A stretch of DNA of 64,000 nucleotides, taken from contig JAEWKK010000022.1 in NCBI GenBank assembly GCA_023386045.1, forward strand, positions 1-64,000, written 5' to 3'. The notes beneath the pieces were generated by a model. That model saw only the letters and a list, made by a program, of their open reading frames with translations. It made no database searches and had not been told where the DNA came from. Positions 8,200-14,498 of this stretch are shown here, piece after piece. This DNA comes from Bacteroidota bacterium. GTDB taxonomy: Bacteria > Bacteroidota > Bacteroidia > Chitinophagales > Chitinophagaceae. The translations under genes were made by a program, and so were the position numbers. Numbering within the stretch: position 1 is the first letter of the stretch; every line of letters begins with the position of its first letter.

Positions 8200-9057
8200 T
8201 CAGGGAAAGAAGGGAAAATTCTGATCCTGCAATTTTATCCTGCGCTCCTCACCTGCTTCCTGCGGTGTTTTCATGCTTTCATAACGAAGTCGCAGGGAAG
8301 ACGCATAACCATCAAGATCGGGGAACAAACTGGCGCGGTGAAGATTCATTTGTAACAGATCGCGCAAGGCTTCATTTTTAAAATAAGAAGGGATTTCAAT
8401 TTTGACAACAGCCCGTGATATGTCTTCGCCAAGAAAATGCAATTGTTCCATGAAAGGAATTTCAGCGATGCCTGTACTTAGAAAAATTGATTGCTGTAAT
8501 GAATACCGTCGATTCATGCGGAAGGGTTCAACAGGAAAAACCAGGTTGATATTATTACGGTAAAACACCTTTTCAAAAACGGTTTCGTTGATCAGGTTTT
8601 TTGTTTCTGCCAGGGCTTCACCAAATTCCCTGGACAATAATTCAACCGCTTTGTTTTTGAGATAATCGATATTGATCCCCCATACTGCCACATGGTGATC
8701 ATCTTTTGCATAGGTTATTTCGAAAGCAAAATAAGCACTGATGAAAGGAGATTTACTAAGGTCTAGTAGTCGCGTGGGTGCGCCATGGTGCTGCATCAGG
8801 GCCAGCCATTCGATCAGGTGTTCAGGTGTTTCATCTTTTGTAAGATAATTGCGTGCGCCTCTTTCAAATTCTGCGGTAAAATCTACTTCCACACCACGAT
8901 GATGCCTGATGAAAGTAGTGCGTTCAATTGCATTATTCAATACCCATCTTGCATCAGCCTGCCCCCGAAAAGCCCAGTTCTCCGAGAATTGTTGTACAAA
9001 CAATTTAAAATCTTTCCAGGATTGAAGTCTTACAACTGAGTATTGTTTCGATGACAT
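8200..9057 (-). CDS. FRG domain-containing protein
   Basis: A 285-residue cytoplasmic protein. Residues ~10-130 carry the FRG-domain features: WAFRGQADARW near residue 30, a region of conserved acidic and aromatic residues, then HHGAPTRLLDLSKSPFISAY around residue 95. FRG proteins are of unresolved biochemistry and are often found in accessory or defence-type loci. The C-terminal half is a unique extension. It lies 35 bp downstream of a 68-residue partner gene on the same strand and likely forms an operon with it. A TPP riboswitch and terminator are the nearest upstream control elements. Confidence 0.8.
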   Translation of the reverse strand: MSSKQYSVVRLQSWKDFKLFVQQFSENWAFRGQADARWVLNNAIERTTFIRHHRGVEVDFTAEFERGARNYLTKDETPEHLIEWLALMQHHGAPTRLLDLSKSPFISAYFAFEITYAKDDHHVAVWGINIDYLKNKAVELLSREFGEALAETKNLINETVFEKVFYRNNINLVFPVEPFRMNRRYSLQQSIFLSTGIAEIPFMEQLHFLGEDISRAVVKIEIPSYFKNEALRDLLQMNLHRASLFPDLDGYASSLRLRYESMKTPQEAGEERRIKLQDQNFPFFP

Positions 9058-9092
9058 TTTAGAAACTTCAAAAAATTTAAGCCAGGGGTCAA

Positions 9093-9299
9093 TTATTTAT
9101 TCGGATTGGGAACTCCTTCATTTTTTAATAACCGGATGATCTCAGCCAGTGAATCATTCATTTGCTTCATGTTCTGATAGTTGGCATAATTGATCTGGGA
9201 ATTGACCCAGCGAATGTAGATGGCTTCATTTTCCTGCGCATTCAGTCCGGTATATTTTTTAAAAAGTTCAGGAGTAAATGGTTCGAAGAGTTGCGTCAT
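9093..9299 (-). CDS. Hypothetical 68-residue protein upstream of the FRG gene
   Basis: A small soluble protein: MTQLFEPFTPELFKKYTG at the start, then a helical region with repeated Asn/Gln (NYANYQNMKQMNDSL) and a likely C-terminal helix (AEIIRLLKNEG). No family is recognised. It precedes the FRG gene by 35 bp, suggesting a two-gene operon; a small helical partner could be an antitoxin or an adaptor, but that is speculation. Confidence 0.6.
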   Translation of the reverse strand: MTQLFEPFTPELFKKYTGLNAQENEAIYIRWVNSQINYANYQNMKQMNDSLAEIIRLLKNEGVPNPNK

Positions 9300-9430
9300 A
9301 ACAGTTAGGTTTTTTAGGGCGTATACGAATATAACAAAGCCTGGGAAGATGCAGGCTCGTCACTTAATGTATTCAAATAAAAAAGGGAAAAAACATAGGA
9401 TGAAGGAAAACTTTCTTTGGGTTTTTACGC

Positions 9431-9461
9431 AAAAAAAGGCTCCCACTGAAAGCGGGAACCC
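9431..9461 (-). terminator. Terminator after the TPP riboswitch
   Basis: On the minus strand GGTTCCCGC and GTGGGAGCC form a 9-bp stem with two G-U pairs, a short loop and seven T. It begins 6 nt after the riboswitch P1 stem. It is the expected expression platform of a riboswitch that works by transcription termination. Confidence 0.85.
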
Positions 9462-9466
9462 TTTAT

Positions 9467-9547
9467 CTCTCATCCCTGCGCCGGCATTACCCGGATCAGG
9501 TTCAACGGGTATATTCTCAGATCGGTTGAATGACCACCCCATGAGAG
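9467..9547 (-). ncRNA. TPP riboswitch (THI element)
   Basis: Read on the minus strand, the segment has a perfect P1 stem (CTCTCAT/ATGAGAG), the GGGGTG start of P2, the invariant CTGAGA, then ACCC, GAACCTGATCCGGGTAATG and CCGGCGCAGGGAT, which together are diagnostic for the thiamine pyrophosphate riboswitch. It starts about 38 nt after the stop of the SDR gene and points away from it. No thiamine synthesis or transport gene follows: next are a terminator, the 68-residue ORF and the FRG gene. Confidence 0.93.
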
Positions 9548-9585
9548 AAAAGAATACCACCAGATACTTTCATAAATGATGCCAA

Positions 9586-10449
9586 TTAACCATTAATGAT
9601 CTCTCCACCATTTGGATGAAGGATCTGACCGGTCATATAGGAACTATCAGCACTTGCCAGGAAAAGGTAAGATGGCGCCACTTCAGCGGGCTCACCGGCT
9701 CTTTTCATGGGCACATCACTACCAAAACTGGCTACTTTCTTTTTATTAAATGAACCTACGATCAATGGTGTCCAGATTGGGCCTGGAGCCACACCATTCA
9801 CACGAATGCCCTTATCAATAAGGTTATGAGCAAGGCTTCTTGTAAAAGTAAGGATGGCACCTTTTGTTGCCGAGTAATCCATCAGCGAAGGACTTCCTCT
9901 GTAAGCCGTAACAGAGGTGGTATTAATGATGCAGGCTCCTTTTTTAAGATGGGGCAATGCGAATTTTGTGATGCGGAACATGGAAAAGATGTTGGTTTCA
10001 AAGGTTTCATAGAGTTGATCATCTGAAATATCCTTAAGTGATTTTTGTTCTGTTTGAGTGGCAGCATTGTTCACCAGGATATCGAGCTTACCAAATTGTT
10101 TGATGGTGTTATTCACGATCTTCTGGCAGTGGCGTTCTTTGCGGATATCACCGGGAATGAGCAGGCAGGTTCTACCAAATTGTTGTTCTACTACTCGCTT
10201 TACTTCAAGGGCATCTTTTTCTTCACTCAGATAAGAAATAGCAATGTCAGCGCCTTCTTCGGCAAAGAGTAGTGCCACGGCTCTGCCGATTCCGCTATCG
10301 CCTCCGGTGATCAGGGCAACTTTGCCATTGAGTTTTTTAGAAGGCTGAGGTTTTAGGGAGACAGGTCTGGGATCCATTTTAGCTTCGATGCCGGGCATTC
10401 GCTGGCTTTGGGGTTTTCTTATTTTCCTGGTTGATCCGCCTTTTTGCAT
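9586..10449 (-). CDS. SDR-family oxidoreductase (stress-type, extended N-terminus)
   Basis: A 287-residue short-chain dehydrogenase. After a ~40-residue basic N-terminal extension comes the NAD(P)-binding Rossmann motif GGDSGIG, then the NNAA motif, an active-site Ser in the TTSV segment, and the catalytic YSATK. The C-terminal TGQILHPNGGE is typical. The overall plan matches the group that includes Bacillus general-stress dehydrogenases such as YdaD/YhdF. Substrate is unknown. A TPP riboswitch begins 38 nt beyond its stop on the same strand. Confidence 0.9.
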   Translation of the reverse strand: MQKGGSTRKIRKPQSQRMPGIEAKMDPRPVSLKPQPSKKLNGKVALITGGDSGIGRAVALLFAEEGADIAISYLSEEKDALEVKRVVEQQFGRTCLLIPGDIRKERHCQKIVNNTIKQFGKLDILVNNAATQTEQKSLKDISDDQLYETFETNIFSMFRITKFALPHLKKGACIINTTSVTAYRGSPSLMDYSATKGAILTFTRSLAHNLIDKGIRVNGVAPGPIWTPLIVGSFNKKKVASFGSDVPMKRAGEPAEVAPSYLFLASADSSYMTGQILHPNGGEIING

Positions 10450-10530
10450 AGCTGATTTTTTTTGCGGAATGACTGAAATTATTATACCATTGATAAGATG
10501 TCTTCCCTTATTTTTGCAGCCCGGCAGAAC

Positions 10531-10596
10531 AGGGAATTAGCTCAGCTGGCTAGAGCGTCCCGATGTCAATCGGGAACGTCGCCAGTTCGGAGTTTA
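10531..10596 (+). repeat. 5' tRNA remnant with replaced anticodon arm
   Basis: The first ~25 nt (GGGAATTAGCTCAGCTGG and CTAGAGCG) are the same as the 5' half of the intact tRNA-Ala 100 bp downstream. The anticodon-arm position is occupied by a perfect hairpin, TCCCGAT-GTCA-ATCGGGA, which does not give a normal 7-nt anticodon loop. No matching T arm or acceptor 3' strand follows. I read it as a truncated tRNA copy rather than tRNA-Asp. Confidence 0.6.
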
Positions 10597-10631
10597 ATTT
10601 AAATAACAATATTTAGTTCTTTTTTGATAAT

Positions 10632-10705
<74 letters not shown>

Positions 10706-10709
10706 CCTC

Positions 10710-10739
10710 CGCCCACCGAAGCTTTAGCGAAGGTGGGAT
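10710..10739. repeat. Small hairpin element after tRNA-Ala
   Basis: Arms CCCACC and GGTGGG close a hairpin with GAAGC and GCGAA inside. It belongs to the same family as the elements near 214-301. Related copies follow the decayed tRNA units near 10908 and 11108. Confidence 0.65.
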
Positions 10740-10773
10740 ACTGTTGCGCTACGGCGCACAGGTCCACAGCTTT

Positions 10774-10801
10774 AAGGTCTGCAGCAATGCGGGCCTTTTT
10801 T
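10774..10801 (+). terminator. Terminator, tandem copy 1
   Basis: AAGGTCTGCA and TGCGGGCCTT form a 10-bp stem (two G-U pairs) closed by a GCAA tetraloop and followed by T6. It would terminate the tRNA-Ala transcript. Confidence 0.85.
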
Positions 10802-10810
10802 GTTATATAT

Positions 10811-10902
10811 CCTCAGCTGGCTAGAGCGTCCCGATGACACTCGGGAAGCTCGTCGGTTCCCCGTCTGCTTAAGCATTCGGGCAGGGACTCCGATATTCTC
10901 CA
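10811..10902 (+). pseudogene. Decayed tRNA-Ala copy with T-loop insertion
   Basis: Starts in the D arm (CAGCTGGCTAGAGCG) and ends with the same T-stem/acceptor 3' strand (ACTCCGATATTCTCCA) as tRNA-Ala. The acceptor 5' strand is missing. The anticodon arm is replaced by a TCCCGAT-type hairpin, and a 26-bp insert (10860-10885, with CTGC/GCAGG pairing) interrupts the T loop. It cannot fold as a working tRNA. Confidence 0.75.
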
Positions 10903-10971
10903 CCTCCGCCCACCGAAGCATTAGCGAAGGTAGGATACTGTTGTGGCTTCGGCGCACAGGTCCACAGCTTT

Positions 10972-11000
10972 AAAGGTCTGCAGCAATGCGGGCCTTTTTT
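10972..11000 (+). terminator. Terminator, tandem copy 2
   Basis: Same stem, GCAA loop and T-tract as the terminator at 10774, about 198 bp further on, following the decayed tRNA copy. Confidence 0.75.
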
Positions 11001-11020
11001 GTTACCTAAAATTAATACGA

Positions 11021-11102
11021 CTAGAGCGTCCCGATGACAATCGGGAAGGTCGTCGGTTCCCCGCCTGCTGAAGTATTCGGGCAGGGACTCCGATATTCTC
11101 CA
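11021..11102 (+). pseudogene. Decayed tRNA-Ala copy, most degraded
   Basis: Only CTAGAGCG of the D arm remains. The anticodon arm is TCCCGAT-GACA-ATCGGGA, the T loop carries a 26-bp insert at 11060-11085 very similar to that of the copy at 10811, and the 3' end is again CTCCGATATTCTCCA. The shared replacement and insertion show that these two copies duplicated from one another after decay began. Confidence 0.72.
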
Positions 11103-11170
11103 CCTCCGCCCACCGAAGCTTTAGCGAAGATGGGATACTGTTGCGCTACGGCGGACAGGTCCACAGCTTT

Positions 11171-11198
11171 AAGGTCTGCAGCAATGCGGGCCTTTTTT
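11171..11198 (+). terminator. Terminator, tandem copy 3
   Basis: Third copy of the AAGGTCTGCA-GCAA-TGCGGGCCTT hairpin with T-tract, about 198 bp after copy 2. Spacing of terminators shows a tandem duplication period near 198 bp. Confidence 0.75.
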
Positions 11199-11228
11199 GT
11201 TTTATAGCTTACATTAGTAAGGTCTTTT

Positions 11229-11468
11229 ATGCCTTTTTATGTTTACATAATTTACTCTAAAACCATCGATCAATTTTATATTAGGAATACTGCCAATTTT
11301 GAAGAAAGGCTTTTTCGTCATAATAATTCCGGAAGCAAGTCTACTAAAAAGGCGAATGATTGGAATTTAGTTTACCAGCAGGAATATGCCACTAAATAAG
11401 ATGTTTATAAACGGGAAATGGAAATCAAGAAAAAAAGCAGAAAGTATATAGAGTCACTGATTCATTAA
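11229..11468 (+). pseudogene. GIY-YIG nuclease family pseudogene (in-frame stop)
   Basis: An 80-codon frame starting ATG at 11229 encodes the start of a small GIY-YIG protein: FYVYIIYSKTIDQFYI, then ERLFRHNNSGSKSTKKAN and WNLVYQQEYATK. Codon 57 (11397-11399) is TAA; the same frame continues with VYKREMEIKKKSRKYIESLI, the usual C-terminal end of these ~80-100-residue proteins, before a final TAA. The second motif is also damaged: the Gly expected in YIG is Arg (YIR). It lies 30 bp after the last terminator of the tRNA array. Confidence 0.82.
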
Positions 11469-11518
11469 GATTGTCAAAACATCAGGCTATACTGAAATAA
11501 AAATTAAATTCATCCACC

Positions 11519-11929
11519 TCAATATGTCACACCTTCCCTATTCAAAGAATGAACCAGCTCTTCCCTTTCTCTTAAAATTTCATTTTTCGTTCTTACACAT
11601 AATGCCCTGAAAACCGGCAGAGGCGGGCACCAGCCCTGTAAGGTATGTTGTACTAAAAAAGCAGCCGAAACCGCGCTCAATAAAAGCCATTTGCGATTAA
11701 CTGTTAAACCCAAACCCAGACCAATCAGAATATTCAATCCTGAAGTGAGCTCCAGTGATCGCTCAATATCCCATTCTCTGTCCAGTTCCGCCAGCCTGGC
11801 ACGCACGGCTACCGGTCCCTGCGAAATGTATTCATTTATATTTCGTTCTGTCTGAAGATCTATTTTCTGGTTAGCATTATTGGAACTATGGTTCCTTACG
11901 CGGTCGCGGCTGAGCTCTATGCTTTGCAT
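11519..11929 (-). CDS. DUF2892 (YgaP-like transmembrane) domain protein
   Basis: A 136-residue protein. The first ~60 residues are polar and charged. Two hydrophobic segments follow (LNILIGLGLGLTV and WLLLSAVSAAFLVQHTLQGW) with CPPLPVFRALCVRT, the pattern of DUF2892 inner-membrane domains. The C-terminus is a charged helix. The ATG at 11929 is preferred to a GTG at 11950. It lies 38 bp after the MpaB-like gene on the same strand and may be co-transcribed. Function is unknown; another DUF2892-like segment occurs in the SRPBCC protein at 44062. Confidence 0.72.
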   Translation of the reverse strand: MQSIELSRDRVRNHSSNNANQKIDLQTERNINEYISQGPVAVRARLAELDREWDIERSLELTSGLNILIGLGLGLTVNRKWLLLSAVSAAFLVQHTLQGWCPPLPVFRALCVRTKNEILREREELVHSLNREGVTY

Positions 11930-11967
11930 GATCTTTTTCAAAATCTGCACAAAGAATATGCCCTTCG

Positions 11968-12732
11968 TTAATTTTCTATAATATCGAGTTGACGGATCTG
12001 GGACTGATAAGCAGAAGGCAGTAAAATATTTTTGATAAAACGATCCAGGTTGAGTTTCCTTGAAAATTTATACAAAGGAACGGCAGGACGGAGCCAGGAA
12101 AAACTTCCCAATTCCAATAATCGCCCAACTCTTTTTGGGACCACTAGCAATTGCGCTTGTACCAGGATTTTATAACGTACAGCGCCCAGGTGTTTTTTGT
12201 ACTGCCTGAACAGATCAACAGTATATTCTGATTTACTGAGATCATTTTGCATATGGGCTTCACGGACAGGAAGCCAGGATTCATAAGTTGAAGGCAGCTC
12301 CCTTAAGCTCATTTCCTTACCCACCCTGTAAAAAACATCGTAGACCTCTGCCTTCTCCGCATCTGATAATTTTCTTTCCAACAGCTCAAAGGAATCAATG
12401 GAATAATGGATCAGCATGAAGAGCACATCACGATAAGCCCAGTCGGGAATTACCGAACCTCTCGCCTGCTCAACTGCCTGGTGAATGCTGTTGATCCGCC
12501 TGATGGCTTTTAATGCTTCTTCTTTTTCTGAAAAGATGATTGCCCTCGCATAACTAACGGTAGTGAACAACCGGCCGATGGGATCCCTGGGAAGTCTGCC
12601 GGTAAAGTAGAGCCAGTCAACGGCCTTGTTTAACGCGAACTCCGCGGCAGCACCAGCGAAAATAAAAAGAACCGTATCGCTCTTGCCCCAGATCCTGCGC
12701 ACAATGGAGTTTTGATCAACAAAGTATTCCAT
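11968..12732 (-). CDS. Oxygenase MpaB-family protein (DUF2236)
   Basis: A 254-residue protein resembling the MpaB/latex-clearing (DUF2236) haem-binding family. Typical features are FAGAAAEFALNKAVDWL near the start, DPIGRLFTTVSYARAIIF, HYSIDSFELLE in the middle and the long helical C-terminal half. Fungal MpaB cleaves a terpenoid chain; bacterial members are mostly uncharacterised, so the reaction is not assigned. The ATG at 12732 is preferred to an upstream TTG. It sits 41 bp after the receiver-domain gene on the same strand. Confidence 0.75.
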   Translation of the reverse strand: MEYFVDQNSIVRRIWGKSDTVLFIFAGAAAEFALNKAVDWLYFTGRLPRDPIGRLFTTVSYARAIIFSEKEEALKAIRRINSIHQAVEQARGSVIPDWAYRDVLFMLIHYSIDSFELLERKLSDAEKAEVYDVFYRVGKEMSLRELPSTYESWLPVREAHMQNDLSKSEYTVDLFRQYKKHLGAVRYKILVQAQLLVVPKRVGRLLELGSFSWLRPAVPLYKFSRKLNLDRFIKNILLPSAYQSQIRQLDIIEN

Positions 12733-12773
12733 AAGGAAGATAAAAAACAAAGATCATCAATTTCCCCTATTTC

Positions 12774-13193
12774 CTACTTCCGCACGGGGCTATCCTCGCA
12801 CATCTGTAGCATGGTTTGGACAATATGAAGCAGGTCGCGGTACAAAGTGGGTTTCCTGAAAAAAGTGCAGGAATTCTTCTGGCAGAGTTTTACATCTTCT
12901 TCCCTGGACGAAGTGGTGAATACCATCACAGGAAGCTGGTTGAACTGCTCACTGGATTTGATCCATGACAGCAATTCCTTTCCATCCATTACGGGCATAT
13001 TGAGGTCAACGATCACCAGGCAGGGCGGGGCATCGGGATGAGCCTGTATATATTGAACCGCCTCGGCGCCATTACGGGCATTGATCAGCACATGGTCATC
13101 TGATAATTGTTCCACTACTTCCTTCACCGCATCAAAATCATCAATATCATCTTCCGCGTACAGAATGGTATTTTTTGGGAGATTATCGGTCAC
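12774..13193 (-). CDS. Single-domain response regulator (receiver)
   Basis: About 139 residues forming one CheY-like receiver domain with no output domain. The acidic pocket (YAEDDIDD), phospho-acceptor Asp in IVDLNMPVMDG, the switch Thr in VFTTSS and the Lys in FRKPT are all present. I chose the GTG at 13193, 20 bp after the VanZ stop; longer forms starting inside VanZ are possible. Bacteroidota use such proteins as soluble phospho-relays; the cognate kinase is not evident. Confidence 0.82.
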   Translation of the reverse strand: MTDNLPKNTILYAEDDIDDFDAVKEVVEQLSDDHVLINARNGAEAVQYIQAHPDAPPCLVIVDLNMPVMDGKELLSWIKSSEQFNQLPVMVFTTSSREEDVKLCQKNSCTFFRKPTLYRDLLHIVQTMLQMCEDSPVRK

Positions 13194-13212
13194 AAGTTTT
13201 CTTTCAAAAAGA

Positions 13213-13884
13213 TTATGCCAGCGGCCTGGCCGAGGAAGCAACCGGTACATGCAGGGGTCTGAAATATCCTCCAAGGAATTTTACAATACGGTAAATAAGC
13301 ACACCGGCCATTGCTCCCATCGTATTAAGAAGTACATCATCCACATCGGCGCTGCGAAAACGTGTGGCCAGCTGCAAGCCTTCTATCATCACCGAAATCA
13401 ATCCACAAAAAATAATTGTTACTAAAAAGTTTGATAAGGGGCGGTAAAGCAACTGTATGTAAATTCCAAGAGGAAACAAGAGCAGTAAATTACCTACGAT
13501 CTGGAGACTGTTCATTTTATAGATCCTGAAGATCTGGAATAATTTCAGGTTCACATGATCCCTGTGATCAATTCTCCACATCATTTTATCCCACCACTGC
13601 CCAGCGGCCAGTTCGCGTGATAAAACAAAATACCCGGTAAGGGTGAGCACCATAAATATGTAGAGGAAGAAACTCGATTGAACTGCAATTTGAAAAAAAT
13701 TATCCTGCCGGCGCACCAGCACTTCAATAAATACCCAGGTGTACAAAATCAGAAAGGAAAGAAAAAGGAGTGAAAGCCTTTTGGCACTTGCCTGCTCATA
13801 AATCCATGGATGATCATAGAGGTAGAAAAACCCCAGCAGACCAACAGGCAGCAGTACCAGCAACTTTCTGAAAGCAGGTGACAT
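13213..13884 (-). CDS. VanZ-family membrane protein
   Basis: A 223-residue integral membrane protein. The C-terminal half carries the VanZ signature: NLLLLFPLGIYIQLL, a second helix ending in IEGLQL, then RSADVDDVLLNTMGA. The N-terminal half adds three more hydrophobic segments. VanZ confers teicoplanin resistance in enterococci, but family members are common and usually without known function. It is the first gene of a VanZ / receiver / MpaB / DUF2892 run on the minus strand. Confidence 0.88.
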   Translation of the reverse strand: MSPAFRKLLVLLPVGLLGFFYLYDHPWIYEQASAKRLSLLFLSFLILYTWVFIEVLVRRQDNFFQIAVQSSFFLYIFMVLTLTGYFVLSRELAAGQWWDKMMWRIDHRDHVNLKLFQIFRIYKMNSLQIVGNLLLLFPLGIYIQLLYRPLSNFLVTIIFCGLISVMIEGLQLATRFRSADVDDVLLNTMGAMAGVLIYRIVKFLGGYFRPLHVPVASSARPLA

Positions 13885-13989
13885 AGCAGAACTAAAATAC
13901 TACATGAAAGGTAAAATCAATCTGCCAGTTAAAAGATTATCTAGCCCTCATTTTGTACATTAACCATCTGAAAGAAAACCAAACCTGCT

Positions 13990-14469
13990 ATGCAGAAGTC
14001 AAAATCAAGACTGGTACCAGTCATTGCATTCACCGGATTTTTTGCCGGTATGCTCGATATAACTGCAGCGTTGCTCCACTATTATATCGTAACACAAAAA
14101 AATCCATTGAGGGTGTTTCAATATATTTCCAGCAGCATTTATGGCCCCTCTGCTTACAGTGGTAACTTTAATATGATTCTTGCCGGTGTAATCATCCACT
14201 TTTTCATAGCGTATTTCTTCACTACCATTTTTTTTCTTGTCTATCCCCACCTGAAATTAAACAGGCTTTCGCCTTTTCTGGTTGCGATTATTTATGGCAT
14301 ACTGATCTGGCTTACCATGAACATGCTGGTGCTTCCACTTACTAAAGTTGCTTTGCCAAAAAACTTTGAAGCAAGGCAGGTCATGATAGGAATCCTGATA
14401 TTGATCTGCGCCATAGGATTACCTGTTTCACTGGCAGCAAAAAAGTTTTACAGCAAGAAGTCAATTTGA
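13990..14469 (+). CDS. Four-helix membrane protein of unknown function
   Basis: A 159-residue protein with four hydrophobic segments: FTGFFAGMLDITAALLHYYI, a second around ILAGVIIHFFIAYFFTTIFF, a third around FLVAIIYGILIWLTMNMLV and a fourth around MIGILILICAIGLPVSLAA. Short basic tails lie at both ends. I do not recognise the family with certainty. It stands alone and converges on the outer-membrane protein gene. Confidence 0.75.
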   Translation: MQKSKSRLVPVIAFTGFFAGMLDITAALLHYYIVTQKNPLRVFQYISSSIYGPSAYSGNFNMILAGVIIHFFIAYFFTTIFFLVYPHLKLNRLSPFLVAIIYGILIWLTMNMLVLPLTKVALPKNFEARQVMIGILILICAIGLPVSLAAKKFYSKKSI

Positions 14470-14498
14470 TAAAATGAAATTAATAAGTACTGTCAATT

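Noticed and set aside
9360..9560. 66-residue minus-strand ORF
   Set aside because: It runs through the TPP riboswitch and its terminator.
10531..10596. tRNA-Asp (anticodon GTC)
   Set aside because: The GTC lies in a 7-bp stem with a 4-nt loop rather than a 7-nt anticodon loop, and no T arm or acceptor 3' strand follows.
10772..10957. 61-residue minus-strand ORF in the tRNA array
   Set aside because: It is made of tRNA-copy and terminator sequence.
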